The notes beneath the pieces are model-generated. The model was not told where the DNA came from and made no database searches. It was given only the letters and a program-made list of their open reading frames with translations. From assembly GCF_029688845.1 (NCBI RefSeq), contig NZ_JARUKW010000011.1, forward strand, positions 62,001-126,000: a stretch of 64,000 bases of DNA. Direction: 5' to 3'. Numbering within the stretch: position 1 is the stretch's first letter; each line of letters begins with the position of its first letter. The stretch is from Natronococcus sp. A-GB1 (GTDB taxonomy: Archaea; Halobacteriota; Halobacteria; Halobacteriales; Natrialbaceae). This document shows positions 18,988 to 28,322 of this stretch, piece by piece. A program made the position numbers and the translations under genes.

Positions 18988-21099
18988 GTGACCGAGCTGG
19001 TGCCGACGACCTGTATGCGGTGTGCGGTCGGCTGCGGCCACGTCCAGCAGGCCGTCGACCGGGGGTACGGTCTCGAGAGCGTCCGCGGCGACGCGGCCCA
19101 CCCGGTGTCGAACGGGCTCGCCTGCCAGCGCGGGATCAGCGAGAGCGCCGATCCCGACGGCGAGTGGCTGACCCGCCCGCTGGTTCGCCGCGACGGCGAG
19201 CTCGTGGCGACCACCTGGGAGACCGCCCTCGAGCGGGCCGCGGAGGGGCTCGACATCGCCCTCGAGGGGGGCCGCGACCGCGTCGCGGTGCTCGGCAGCG
19301 GCCAACAGACCAACGAGGCCGCCTACGCGCTCGGCAAGCTCGCCCGCGGCGGGATCGGCACCCGGTACTACGACGCCAACACGACGCTGTGTATGGCCTC
19401 GGCGGTGACCGCCTACTACGACGCGTTCGGCAGCGACGCGCCGCCGCCGACCTACGACGACGTCCCCGAGGCCGAGACCCACCTCGTCTGGGGGGCGAAC
19501 CCGGCCGCGGCCCACCCCGTGTTGTTCCGGTGGATCAATCAGTCGGCCGACGCCGAGGATTCGGAGCTGCTCGTCGTCGATCCGATCGACAGCGAGACCG
19601 CCGAGGTCGCCGACCACCGCGTTCCGCTCGAGCCCGGCGGCGACCTCGCGCTGGCCCGTGCGGTCCTGGCCCGAATCGTCGAGACCGACCGGGTCGACGA
19701 GGCGTTCGTCGCCGAGGCTACCGAGAGGTTCGCCGAGCTTCGCGAGGGGTTGCCGACTCCCACTCGAGCGGCCGAGCGCGCGGGCGTCTCGATGGCCGAC
19801 GTCGACCGACTCGCTGCAGCGCTCGGGAACCGAACCCTCGTCTACTGGGGGATGGGGATCAATCAAAGTATCAACGGCACCGACGCTGCGGGCGCGCTGA
19901 TCGATCTCTGTCTGGCGACGGGAAACCTCCGGCCGGGCTCGGGGCCGTTCTCGCTGACTGGGCAAGCGAACTCGATGGGGACTCGGGTCTGTTCCTCGAA
20001 GGGAACCTGGCCCGGACAGCGATCGTTCGACGATCCCGCGGCCCGCGAGCTCGTCGCGGAGACCTGGGGCGTTCCGGCGTCGCTGTTGCCTGCTGACCCC
20101 GGTCCGGGTCCGGTCGGGATCGTCGACGCCGTCCACGAGGAGGTCGACGCCGTCTACGCCGTCGCGACGAACCCCGTCGCGGGGATGCCCGACGCGACGA
20201 CCGTCCGCGAGCGCCTCGAGGACACGTTCCTCGTCGTCCAGGACGCCTTCCGCAGCGAGACCGTCGAGCACGCCGACGTCGTCCTGCCGGCGGCGACCTG
20301 GGGAGAGTCCGAGGGAACGGCGACCAACATGGAGCGGACCGTTTCGCGGGTCCGGTCCGCGACCGAGACGCCCTCGGGCGTCAGAACCGACCTCGAGCTG
20401 ATCGCCGCGCTGGCCGATCGACTCGCGCCGGGGCTGTTCGACGACCCGCCGGAACCGGAACCCGTCTTCGAGGAGCTCGCGGCGATAACCGAGGGCACTC
20501 CCGCGGATCTCTCGGGGCTCTCCTACGACCGTCTCGACGCCGAGCTGGCGGTGCGGTGGCCCGCGCCGGAGCCCGACGCTGCAGGCGGGTATCGGTACTA
20601 CGAAAGGACGGGAACAGAAACGGAAGACGACGAAACGGAGACATGGTCGTTTCCGACGCCGTCGGGCCGCGCTCGCTTCTCGGACGCGCAGGCCGAACCG
20701 CTACCCGAACCGACCGACGACGACTACCCGTTCACGCTGACGACCGCGCGCCGGCCCGACGCGTACAACACCGGCGTTCGGACCCGCGAGGACGACCCGC
20801 CGACCGCGCGCGTGAGCCCGGCGACGGCCGTCGCTGTCGCGGACGATCTCGAGCAGGGTACGGACAGCAGGTACGGACGCGTCGTCTCGAGGCGGGCGTC
20901 GATCACCGTCCGCGTCGAGGCCGATGAGTCGATCCCCGACGGCGTCGTCTGGCTGCCGATCCACCACCCCGACGTCAACGACCTCACGCTCCCCGCGGTC
21001 GACCCGCGCTCGAGGGAGCCGAACTTCAAGCAGTGTGCGGTTCGGCTCGCTCCGCTCCGCGACCGGGAGCTCGAGGCCGTCGTCGAGGCGGGCGCCTGA
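18988..21099 (+). CDS. nasA: Assimilatory nitrate reductase, molybdopterin type
   Basis: The product has about 703 residues from the GTG at 18988, preferred because GGAGGGG sits 7 nt upstream and family members start just before the cysteine motif; an ATG at 18961 is the alternative. An N-terminal [4Fe-4S] motif CMRCAVGC plus CQRG (C9, C12, C16, C46) is followed by the Mo-bis-MGD domains. The molybdenum ligand Cys lies in NTTLCMASAV (about C135), and the C-terminal dinucleotide-binding domain ends with NFKQCAVRL. It reduces nitrate to nitrite in the cytoplasm with ferredoxin. A nitrate carrier gene lies 1.1 kb away, but no nitrite reductase is in the window. Confidence 0.88.
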   Translation: MTELVPTTCMRCAVGCGHVQQAVDRGYGLESVRGDAAHPVSNGLACQRGISESADPDGEWLTRPLVRRDGELVATTWETALERAAEGLDIALEGGRDRVAVLGSGQQTNEAAYALGKLARGGIGTRYYDANTTLCMASAVTAYYDAFGSDAPPPTYDDVPEAETHLVWGANPAAAHPVLFRWINQSADAEDSELLVVDPIDSETAEVADHRVPLEPGGDLALARAVLARIVETDRVDEAFVAEATERFAELREGLPTPTRAAERAGVSMADVDRLAAALGNRTLVYWGMGINQSINGTDAAGALIDLCLATGNLRPGSGPFSLTGQANSMGTRVCSSKGTWPGQRSFDDPAARELVAETWGVPASLLPADPGPGPVGIVDAVHEEVDAVYAVATNPVAGMPDATTVRERLEDTFLVVQDAFRSETVEHADVVLPAATWGESEGTATNMERTVSRVRSATETPSGVRTDLELIAALADRLAPGLFDDPPEPEPVFEELAAITEGTPADLSGLSYDRLDAELAVRWPAPEPDAAGGYRYYERTGTETEDDETETWSFPTPSGRARFSDAQAEPLPEPTDDDYPFTLTTARRPDAYNTGVRTREDDPPTARVSPATAVAVADDLEQGTDSRYGRVVSRRASITVRVEADESIPDGVVWLPIHHPDVNDLTLPAVDPRSREPNFKQCAVRLAPLRDRELEAVVEAGA

Positions 21100-21151
21100 G
21101 GATCGACGTGGCGACGGACAGTTCCGTTCGGACGGCGGGTTCGGCGACGGA

Positions 21152-21667
21152 TCAGTCCTCGATTGCTTCGTACCTGGCCTCGGTCCAGATCTCCTCGGCG
21201 GTGCCGTCGTCGAAGTGGATTCGGATCGCGTCGACGAACGAGTTCCGCAGCTCCCGCTTCCACTCCTCGAGGGCCGCCTCGTGGTACTCGTCAACGATGG
21301 CCTCGGTCACGTCGTCCCCGCGGTCGTCGCGGGCGGTCGCTCGAGCCTCCTCCCGCGACGGGGCGGTCAGGTGCGTCTCGTTCGGGTGGACTCCCGCCTC
21401 GTTGCGAACGAACGTCGCGGGATCGAGGTGGAGCGGTTCCGGATCGCGATCGGGCGGGTAGCGCTTGGGGCCGTCCTGGGCGTACGGCTCCGCGCGCTGT
21501 TCCTCCTCGAAGGGCGGGACGAGCCGAAGTACGTGCGTTCGTCGGAAGTTATCCTCCACGCGGTTTCGCTCGAACGCCTCGACGACGTCGTCGGGGTCGA
21601 CGACGACGACCTGGATCTCCGTCGCCGGGTGGTCGGCGAGCGGCCCGTCCGAGTTGGAATCTTGCAT
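21152..21667 (-). CDS. Conserved acidic hypothetical protein (171 aa)
   Basis: The protein is strongly acidic with good codon bias and no signal peptide or membrane helix. The N-terminal half is beta-rich (TEIQVVVVDPDDVVEAF) and the C-terminal half helical and charged (EEARATARDDRGDDVTEAIVDEYHEAALEEWKREL split across helices), ending in an IHFDDGTAEEIW strand. No family is recognised. It is convergent with nasA, with the two stops about 50 bp apart. It may belong to the nitrate locus, but the sequence gives no function. Confidence 0.7.
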   Translation of the reverse strand: MQDSNSDGPLADHPATEIQVVVVDPDDVVEAFERNRVEDNFRRTHVLRLVPPFEEEQRAEPYAQDGPKRYPPDRDPEPLHLDPATFVRNEAGVHPNETHLTAPSREEARATARDDRGDDVTEAIVDEYHEAALEEWKRELRNSFVDAIRIHFDDGTAEEIWTEARYEAIED

Positions 21668-21938
21668 ACGACGTCCACTGACGGCCCGCGCGGTTACGTC
21701 GGTTACGGTCGACGGGTATCGAGACGCGTCCCCGCACGGCTGTCGCCCCCGGGAGCGGCTCGAGCGTTCGACGGGAACGCCGGAGTTCGACGTCGAGAAG
21801 TCGCGATATCGCTTCCGGCTTCCCTCCTCCGGCCTCGGTTCCCTCGATGCGGACTGACGGTCGAGTTCGCGTACTGACGCTGTGATCGTGCGATAGACGG
21901 CCGGTAGACTCTATTCCACTCGAGTCGAACGATCCCGT

Positions 21939-22163
21939 ATGCCAGGGTTCGCCGGAGTCCTCGTCGCCGCGCTGATCGTTCTTCAGGTCCCGGTCGCAAT
22001 CCTCGTCTACTTCGACGCGAAGCGCCTGAACGCCAAGAATCCGTTCGTCTACTTCTACGGCGTTCTCGTCCCGGCTGCCGGGCTCGTGGTCGTTCCGGTC
22101 TACCTCTCGAAACGGGACGAGCTTCCGCGCGAGTCCGCCGACTCGGAACCCGTAAATTCCTAA
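21939..22163 (+). CDS. Small two-helix membrane protein (74 aa)
   Basis: Two hydrophobic segments (about residues 5-24 and 37-56) flank a [11 protein letters not shown] loop, followed by a short charged tail. This layout is seen in many small haloarchaeal membrane proteins of unknown role. It ends 4 nt into the convergent nitrate carrier gene. No function can be assigned. Confidence 0.65.
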   Translation: MPGFAGVLVAALIVLQVPVAILVYFDAKRLNAKNPFVYFYGVLVPAAGLVVVPVYLSKRDELPRESADSEPVNS

Positions 22164-23490
22164 TCGTCACTTGAGGCGACGGCTCCGTCCGCGGACGGCT
22201 CGGCGGCGACGAGCCAGCCGTCCTCGGTCGCGCGCTCGGCGACGGCGGGCTGGAACACCCACGCGGCGAGCGCGACGATCGGAAGCATCGTGACGGCGAC
22301 GACGGCGTAGCCGAGGTGGAGGTTCGGGAGGAACGGTGCGGCGAACACGAGCGGGTAGACGGTGCCGCCGATCGTCCCGATCCCGCCGACGACGCCGGCG
22401 ACGCTGCCGGAGCTGTTGGAGCTGTTGGGAAACATCGCGGGCACCTGCGCGAAGATCGCCCCCTCGGAGAACGCACAGCCAACGCCGACGAGGAAGCCGG
22501 CGGCGACCGCGAGGTAGATGCTTCCGGAGAGGCCGGCGACGGTCATCCCGACCATCGCGACGACGACGAACATGAGCGTCGCGAACGTCCACTGCTCGCG
22601 GTAGCGGCCCTCGAACCACGGCAGAATGTCGCGTTCCCGGCGCGCGACGACGTCGCTGGTGTAGCCCCCGAGCGGCCGGAGCAGGCCGGCCGCGATCGAG
22701 AACGTCGCCGCGAACGTGGCCGCGATGACGATGTCACCCTGCCCGAACCCCTCGCGGTAGTACGTGCCCAGCCAGCCGTTCATCGCGACCTCGAGGCCGA
22801 AGGTCATCACGTACGCCGCCGCGAGCACGACCGCGCCGTGGCGCGTGTCGACGTAGAGGAACTGTCTGAAACTCGCTTTCTCCCTGGTCGCCTGGCGCTT
22901 GGCATCGCTCTTTGCGGCGTCGCCGAAGACGTAGTAGACGACGCCGAGGACGACCGCGAGCACGCCGGTGTAGAAGAACGCGGCTCGCCAGTTCGTCGCG
23001 AACAGCGGGTCCGCGTACCCCTCGCCGAAGATCCGCGGAAGGGTGAAGTACGCGCCCAGACCTGCACCGGCGTTGCCGATCCCGGCGAAGACGCCCTCGG
23101 CCAGTCCCAGGTTCTCCTCCTCGAACCACTCGGCGACGTGCTGGATGCCGATGACGAACGTGATGCCCGCCAGCGAGGCGATCACCCGGAGGCGGTGAAC
23201 ACCTCGTAGGTCGTCGCGAACGCGCTGATAACCGAGAACATCCCGACGACCACCAGCGTCACGCTGGCGGTCACCGGCGCGCCGTACTTGTCGGTCAGCG
23301 GTCCGATCAGGATCCGGCCGACCGGAACGGCGATCACGGCGGCGCTCGAGACGAGCCCCAGCTGGGCGACCGAGAGGCCGAACTCGTCGGCGATCCCGCC
23401 GGTAAACGGCGCGAACGAGAACCAGATAACGAACCCCAGGTTGAACATCGCCGTCGCCAGCAGGAGGTTCTTCCACTTGCCGTGGATCAC
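22160..23490 (-). pseudogene. narK: Nitrate/nitrite MFS transporter (NarK type), frameshifted
   Basis: The first ~100 residues read from a GTG at 23490 ([17 protein letters not shown]...) through [10 protein letters not shown] and then hit a TGA at 23184-23182. The rest ([28 protein letters not shown]...) continues in the next frame to 22160. One missing base in the GCCTCCGGGTG stretch (about 23185-23192) accounts for it: TCC-CGG would restore Ser-Arg and a 443-residue protein. The repaired sequence has the NarK signature GNAGAGLGA and a second GG-containing motif, and twelve helices. It lies in the nitrate assimilation locus. Either a real inactivation or a one-base sequencing error in a C run. 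Confidence 0.85.
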
Positions 23491-23798
23491 GGGTGCTCAC
23501 CCCCAAGCACGGCTGCAGACGTTCGCTCGCCTCTACCACAGTTAGGTTCACAATTCGGTTCTAAATCCGGCACAAGGATGACGTTCATACTCACGTGTCT
23601 GCCCTATCTGGGCGGACCACACTGTATAAACGTACTTATTGCCTAAACCAAACAATCGAATCGCCACCGGCGACCAGCAATCAGTATATATGTCCCTATA
23701 GGTTCGACGTTCGCCGAAAAGTTGGAGATCGTATTTCAATACTGGAAGCGAAACGGCTGCGGTCGGGGTCGATCGGCAGCCCTCGTCGATCGTCCGAC
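23491..23798. other. Intergenic region between narK and the 267-aa gene
   Basis: These 308 bp have relatively low G+C. A TATA-like TATATAT lies near 23685 and A+T-rich stretches near 23630-23650, probably promoter sequence for the frameshifted narK gene. No coding frame is supported. Confidence 0.35.
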
Positions 23799-24599
23799 TC
23801 AGTCGCCGTCCGTCCCCTCGTCGTCGGTTCCCCACCTGTCGTCAGGATCGACGGGCTCGACGGCTCGAGCCAGCTCCGCCTCGGTGTACTTCCGATCCTC
23901 GAGTTGCATGCTCTGCAGGCGCCACTGCCGGCTCAGTTCGGGCTCGCCCTCGGGACCGACACGAGCGCCGTGGGTCCGGAAGAACCGACCGTCCCGACCC
24001 AGAGCTTTCCCCTCGTAGGTGTGCTGGTCGAACGCGACGTCGTAGCGCCCGCCGGGCTCTAGTTCGTCGACGGGGTGGTCGTACCGTGGCTCTCGACCCT
24101 CCTCGCGGGCAGCCGCACGCTCGGCCGAGAGCTCGCCGAAGTAGTCGTCGGCGTGGGAGGCCTCCCGGCTCGAGGGCGCCCGGGCGGCCGCCAGCGCGGC
24201 GTGGACCGCACAGAGCCGCCCCTCCCAGGAACTTTCCGACCAGCGCTCGCGGGCCAGTTCCTCGTAGCGAGCGATCAGTAACGCGACCTCGTGGCCCGCT
24301 CGGAGATCCTCGACGACGTAGAGGTTGATCCGGTCCCAGAAGTTCCAGGCGAACCCCGATCGAGCCAGCTCCCAGGCGGCCCACGCCGCGACCTCCTCGT
24401 CCGAGCGCCGCACCGCCTTCTGGAGCAGGCTCGAGACGTCGTAGCGGTTCGCGCCCGATCTCGTCTCGTTGTCGCCGCGTTCCTCGCCGAAGTCGTTGTG
24501 CTCGGGACCAGTCTCCTCGTCCTCGGTACGATCCGCGTCGCTGTCGGTTCGAAGCTCCCCTTCGGAGCCGAACGTGGCCTGTTTCCCGTCGTCGTCCAT
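23799..24599 (-). CDS. Conserved protein with MgsA-C-terminal-like helical domain (266 aa)
   Basis: The start at 24599 (MDDDGKQATFG) follows the sudden onset of acidic, GC3-biased codons; the longer frame upstream looks non-coding. An acidic disordered stretch (1-50) leads into SLLQKAVRRSDEEVAAWAAWELARSG...NFWDRINLYVVEDL. That resembles the helical C-terminal domain of MgsA/RarA-type clamp-loader AAA proteins (KAIRxSDxDAAxxxLAR). No AAA module is present, so this would be a stand-alone version. The C-terminal third (YDVAFDQHTYEGKALGRDG) is conserved-looking but unassigned. Function unknown; a link to replication-fork handling is speculative. Confidence 0.65.
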   Translation of the reverse strand: MDDDGKQATFGSEGELRTDSDADRTEDEETGPEHNDFGEERGDNETRSGANRYDVSSLLQKAVRRSDEEVAAWAAWELARSGFAWNFWDRINLYVVEDLRAGHEVALLIARYEELARERWSESSWEGRLCAVHAALAAARAPSSREASHADDYFGELSAERAAAREEGREPRYDHPVDELEPGGRYDVAFDQHTYEGKALGRDGRFFRTHGARVGPEGEPELSRQWRLQSMQLEDRKYTEAELARAVEPVDPDDRWGTDDEGTDGD

Positions 24600-24691
24600 A
24601 CACCACTCTCGTGACGGTCGAGGGAAATAGCTGACTGCTCGAGCGGGCCGACGGCCACGCGACGCCGGCTCGAGGCCAAGCACGTGAGGCG

Positions 24692-25138
24692 CTAGACGAC
24701 GAACATGACGCCCTCGAACTCCGTTCCATCGGGCGTCGTACAGCCGATCTCGTACTTACCGACGAACGGGAACTCCCACGAGTGGCTCGTTCCGTGGTCG
24801 TCGCCCGACCACCCGCAGGGATCGGGCGTGTCGATCGGGTATATCTCGTAGCCGATTTCACTCCACGTCCACGTGACCTCTGCCATCTCGTCGACTTCGA
24901 CGGAATCCGGTTCGAACCGTGCCTCGCCGTCCGGAGCGACGGCGATTTCGACCGTTTCCTCCCCCGTTCGATCGACGAGATCGTACTCCTCGCGCTCGTC
25001 GAGACGGGTTTCGTACCCTGTCTCGTCGTCGTCCGCCTCGTCGCCGGACGTGTCCGCTTCGTTCTCGTCGTCTCCGAGACATCCGGCGAGACACGTGGTC
25101 GTGCAGACGGTCGCGACGAACGCTCTGCGAGAATTCAT
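24692..25138 (-). CDS. Halocyanin-like (cupredoxin-fold) lipoprotein lacking copper ligands
   Basis: This 148-residue protein has a signal with lipobox LAGC, an acidic linker and one cupredoxin-like domain (FEPDSVEVDEMAEVTWTW ... GKYEIGC). In halocyanins two His, one Cys and usually one Met bind copper. Here the first His position is Tyr (GYEIYP) and the second His after the Cys is Asp (CTTPDG), leaving only the Cys. It should be membrane-anchored outside the cell but is unlikely to carry a type-1 copper. The ATG at 25138 is the first one before the signal. Confidence 0.7.
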   Translation of the reverse strand: MNSRRAFVATVCTTTCLAGCLGDDENEADTSGDEADDDETGYETRLDEREEYDLVDRTGEETVEIAVAPDGEARFEPDSVEVDEMAEVTWTWSEIGYEIYPIDTPDPCGWSGDDHGTSHSWEFPFVGKYEIGCTTPDGTEFEGVMFVV

Positions 25139-25330
25139 CGGTCTTCGTACGTCCGGCGGAATAATAACGGTTCGTTCCGATTCCCAGATAGTCGGGAATC
25201 CCTCGGCTGTCGCTCGACGACAACCGTGACTCTGGGCGGTTCGCCGAGCGGGTCGACCGCTCGGGGAACCTGCCCAACCGGCACTCAAGTAGACAGTTTC
25301 ATTGTAACCGTCTCCGTTCTGTGGAATAGT

Positions 25331-25690
25331 ATGCGAACGACGACGCGGTTCGGCGTTATCGGTCTCGTGGCGGTGCTCGCGATCGGGTTGCTCTCGGCGG
25401 GTGCAGTCGCTGGCGGCAATAGCGCCACCGACGACGTGACTCAGGTCGGTAGTATCGACGCCTCGCTTGAGGACGAACACGTCGAGCTCGACGGTCTCGA
25501 GCTCTCCGCAGACGGGCTTCCGTCCTACGAGATCGACGAGCGAACGTACGACCTCGACTCGGTCGGCATCCAGAGCGACGGCGTCACCGTCGACGTCGAC
25601 GACCGAACCTACGAGATCTGTTCGGTCGATATCTCGCTCGAGAACGTCTCGGTGACGGTATCGGACGTCTCGATCAACGGCGACGCGTAG
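25331..25690 (+). CDS. Secreted small hypothetical protein (119 aa)
   Basis: A Sec-type signal (MRTTTRFGVIGLVAVLAIGLLSAGAVA, cleaved near residue 27) is followed by an acidic beta-rich domain. That domain has repeated D-x-x-x-Y-x-I/L-D patterns (YEIDERTYDLDSVGI, VDVDDRTYEICSVDI), suggesting internal duplication of a short strand pair. No family is recognised. TATA-like GTTTCATTG is about 30 nt upstream. Confidence 0.6.
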   Translation: MRTTTRFGVIGLVAVLAIGLLSAGAVAGGNSATDDVTQVGSIDASLEDEHVELDGLELSADGLPSYEIDERTYDLDSVGIQSDGVTVDVDDRTYEICSVDISLENVSVTVSDVSINGDA

Positions 25691-25806
25691 GCGACGTCCG
25701 GCAGCTCCCAATCGAATTTCCGCGAGAGCCGGTCCGCGAACGACCGACGTCGGATCGTTCCGCCGGATAAAAAACAGTTATCGACGAGATCATGCCACCA
25801 TATGTC

Positions 25807-26151
25807 ATGGTTAGCAAATTCGCAGTCAAATCGTTCGACGGTCTCGACGAGACGTTCGGGTTCGACAACGGTTGGGCCGAGCGTGTCAAACTGGGAGGGC
25901 GAACGCTCTGGCGGTCGACGGTCGAACCCGGGTGGCGGTTCTCGAGGGACAACACCCCCGAACTGGGGGCGGATCACTGTCCGAGCCCGCATCGTCACTA
26001 CGTGCTCGCCGGGTGCATGACCGTCGAGATGGACGACGGAACCCGCGAGACCTTGTAGCAAGGAGACGTCGCGCTGATCCCGCCGGAACACGACGCGTGG
26101 GTGAACGGGGACGAGCAGGTCGTCTTTTTCGAGGAAACGCTCGAGACGTAG
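25807..26151 (+). pseudogene. Cupin-domain protein interrupted by an in-frame amber codon
   Basis: From the ATG at 25807 the frame encodes a single cupin fold with the first metal motif as CPSPHRHYVLAG and CMTVEMDDGTRETL. It then meets TAG at 26056-26058. The same frame continues with QGDVALIPPEHDAWVNGDEQVVFFEETLET to a stop at 26151, which is exactly the second cupin motif, so the gene is a complete cupin apart from one codon (probably GAG to TAG). The product as read would be truncated and non-functional. Small cupins like this are common in haloarchaea with no fixed substrate. Confidence 0.8.
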
Positions 26152-26298
26152 CCGTCCCGAAAACACGCTGGTCCGTTCCTGTTGACCGACTGTCCCGACT
26201 ACTGGTGTGACCCGCGCGTCGAACGAGCCGCGATACTGACGGACGCCGATACTGTTAAGTCGTATCGTGTGCATTGATAGCATACAACGTGATTTGAG

Positions 26299-26460
26299 AT
26301 GCCAACCTGCCACAACTGCGACAACCCGATCTCGGCGAACTTCGTCCGCGTCTTCGGCGACAACGACGGCTACCTCGAGGGCTGCGTTCACTGTCTGAGC
26401 TCGGCGGAACTCACCGGTGCCGACGAGGAGCGCGACTCGACGGCTGTGTTCACTGTCTGA
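26299..26460 (+). CDS. Small zinc-ribbon protein (53 aa)
   Basis: The ATG at 26299 opens a 53-codon frame encoding MPTCHNCDNPIS and, after a spacer, GCVHCLSSAEL. This gives two CxxC pairs, a typical zinc knuckle. Codons have strong G/C third positions. Haloarchaea encode many such micro-proteins, several of which affect motility, biofilm or stress responses. No specific role can be read here. Confidence 0.7.
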   Translation: MPTCHNCDNPISANFVRVFGDNDGYLEGCVHCLSSAELTGADEERDSTAVFTV

Positions 26461-26552
26461 TCCTCGGCACGGGTCGGTCGTCGGTCTATGCGAGCGCCGG
26501 CGGTCCGAATCTAATAGCAATTTCTATGAAGGTGTCCTGAGACGGCCCCGAT

Positions 26553-27440
26553 ATGGGCACCGTCTACGAGTGGCCGACGCCGACCCGCGATCGGCTCGGA
26601 ATTCTTCTGGTCGTCGTCTCTGCAGTGGGATTCGGAACGCTCGGTATCTTCGGACTCTACGCCCAGGAGGCCGCACTCTCGATCCCGACGGTGCTCACGT
26701 TTCGCTTCCTGCTCGCGGCGGTCCTCGTCTGGGCGTTGCTCGCGGTACAGGGACGGCTGACGGTGCTTCGCGGACGAACGCTGGCGATCGCGCTCGGGCT
26801 CGGCGCGTTCGGCTACGCGACCCAGAGCGGGCTCTATTTTCTGGGCCTCGAGTACATGACGGCGGGACTCGTCGCGATCGTGCTGTACACGTATCCGGCG
26901 TTCGTTGTCGTGCTCGCGATCGCGGCCATCGGCGAGCGCGCGACACCCGTGATGCTCGTTGCGCTCTGTCTGGCCCTCGGCGGGGTCGTCCTCGTGACGG
27001 GGGCAGACCCCGACGGCGCCTCGCTGATCGGCGTCGCCATCGTTCTCGGCGCCGCGATGGCCTACGCGGTCTACATCACGGTCTCCCGGGCGCTGCTCGA
27101 CAGGGTCGATCCGCTGGTGTTGACCGCCTACGTGCTCCCCGCCGCAGGCGGAACGTTCCTCGCGATCGGCACCGCTACCGGCGAGTTCGCGGTTCCGACG
27201 GCGCCGTCGGCGTGGCTGATTCTGCTGTGTATCGCCGTGGTCGCGACGGCGCTGCCGGTGGTTACCTTCTTCGCCGGCATCAAGTACGTCGGCGCGAGTC
27301 GCGCGGGGATCATCAGTACGGTCGAGCCCCCCGTCACGGTCGCACTCGGCGCCGCGCTCTTCGCCGAACCCGTCACGGCGGCGACGCTCGCCGGGGGTGC
27401 CCTGATACTGCTCGGGGTCGTCCTCCTCGAGCGCGAGTGA
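26553..27440 (+). CDS. DMT-superfamily exporter (two EamA domains)
   Basis: The 295-residue product has ten hydrophobic helices arranged as two EamA repeats. The first repeat carries VGFGTLGIFGLYA and ends in an EYMTAG...PAFVVVLA helix. The second carries AYAVYITVSRAL and ends with the signature STVEPPVTVALGAALFAEP. Such proteins export amino acids, nucleosides or other metabolites. The substrate is unknown. The gene is transcribed alone or with the CBS gene 54 bp downstream. Confidence 0.82.
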   Translation: MGTVYEWPTPTRDRLGILLVVVSAVGFGTLGIFGLYAQEAALSIPTVLTFRFLLAAVLVWALLAVQGRLTVLRGRTLAIALGLGAFGYATQSGLYFLGLEYMTAGLVAIVLYTYPAFVVVLAIAAIGERATPVMLVALCLALGGVVLVTGADPDGASLIGVAIVLGAAMAYAVYITVSRALLDRVDPLVLTAYVLPAAGGTFLAIGTATGEFAVPTAPSAWLILLCIAVVATALPVVTFFAGIKYVGASRAGIISTVEPPVTVALGAALFAEPVTAATLAGGALILLGVVLLERE

Positions 27441-27494
27441 CGCAAGATGCGCATCGGTCACAACACCAATACGGGATCGGTTCGTAACGGAGGT

Positions 27495-27872
27495 ATGGAC
27501 ACTGAGAGCAGGACACAGGTCCGGGACGTAATGTCGACGCCGCTCGAGACCGTCTCGAAGGACGCGACGCTGACCGAGGCCGCAACGACGATGCGCGACA
27601 ACGAGATCAGCGCGCTGGTCGTCCGGACCGATCCGCCCTCGATCGTGACGAGCACCGATCTGGTCGCGGCCGCTGCGGAGGGCCACGATCCGACGACGAT
27701 CGACGTCGACGCGGTGATGACCGAATCCGTCGAGACCGTGCCGCCGGATCTCTACCTCGAGGAGATCGCCGCCATGATGACCGGGCTGGGAATCACCCAC
27801 CTCCCGGTCGTCGACGGCAGCGACTACGTCGGCATGATCTCCTCGACCGACGTGACCGCACAGCTCTCCTGA
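27495..27872 (+). CDS. CBS-domain pair protein
   Basis: This 125-residue protein consists of two CBS motifs: VRDVMSTPLETVSKDATLTEAATTM...TDLVAA and DAVMTESVETVPPDLYLEEIAAMM...MISSTDV. CBS pairs bind adenine nucleotides or NAD(P)H and act as energy sensors. The ATG at 27495 is chosen because a GGAGGT ribosome-binding site precedes it by 3 nt. No effector domain is attached, so it probably works in trans. Confidence 0.85.
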   Translation: MDTESRTQVRDVMSTPLETVSKDATLTEAATTMRDNEISALVVRTDPPSIVTSTDLVAAAAEGHDPTTIDVDAVMTESVETVPPDLYLEEIAAMMTGLGITHLPVVDGSDYVGMISSTDVTAQLS

Positions 27873-27917
27873 GCGACCGAGCGATACCTATTGTATGCTG
27901 GGCCTCGAAGCAGGGCC

Positions 27918-28322
27918 ATGATGGAGCAGTTCTCTCTCCTCGGCGTGTACGTCAGTCGGCCCGTCGCCGACGCGCTCTCCGAGGCCGCCTACGAGTCCGC
28001 CGGGGTCCTCGACCTCGAGGACTACTTCGCGGAGACGACGGCACCGATTCCGGCGGGCGATCCCGGCGCCGAGGCGACCGACGAGATCGTCGCCGACGTC
28101 CTCGCCCGGTTCCCCGAACTGTACGACGCAGCCGAGTTCGACGCGGCCGGACGACTCGAGCCCGACGCTTTCGATCTCCTCCGGCTCGCCGCCGCCCCCG
28201 ACCGAACTGCGAACGCCCGAGAGCGGTTCCGCGCGGCGGCGACGGTTCGGGACGCGGATCTCCGCACCGTCCAGACGGCGATCCTCGCGGCCGCACTCGA
28301 GGTCGATCCCGCTCGGTCGTGA
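27918..28322 (+). CDS. Hypothetical acidic protein (134 aa)
   Basis: The protein is acidic and largely helical, with good haloarchaeal codon bias (ARFPELYDAAEFDAAGRLEPDAFDLLRLAAA). No signal, membrane helix or known motif is seen. Starts at 27918 or 27921 are both ATG. It lies 45 bp downstream of the CBS gene on the same strand, so the two may be linked. Confidence 0.6.
   Translation: MMEQFSLLGVYVSRPVADALSEAAYESAGVLDLEDYFAETTAPIPAGDPGAEATDEIVADVLARFPELYDAAEFDAAGRLEPDAFDLLRLAAAPDRTANARERFRAAATVRDADLRTVQTAILAAALEVDPARS

Noticed and set aside
22160-23551. Intact 463-aa transporter reading from 23551
   Set aside because: Its first ~125 residues are an out-of-frame Arg-rich shadow; the true N-terminus is in another frame, so this is a frameshifted gene.
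26056-26058. Amber codon in the cupin gene read as a recoded amino acid (pyrrolysine)
   Set aside because: No Pyl machinery or insertion element is visible, and a single-base nonsense mutation is simpler.
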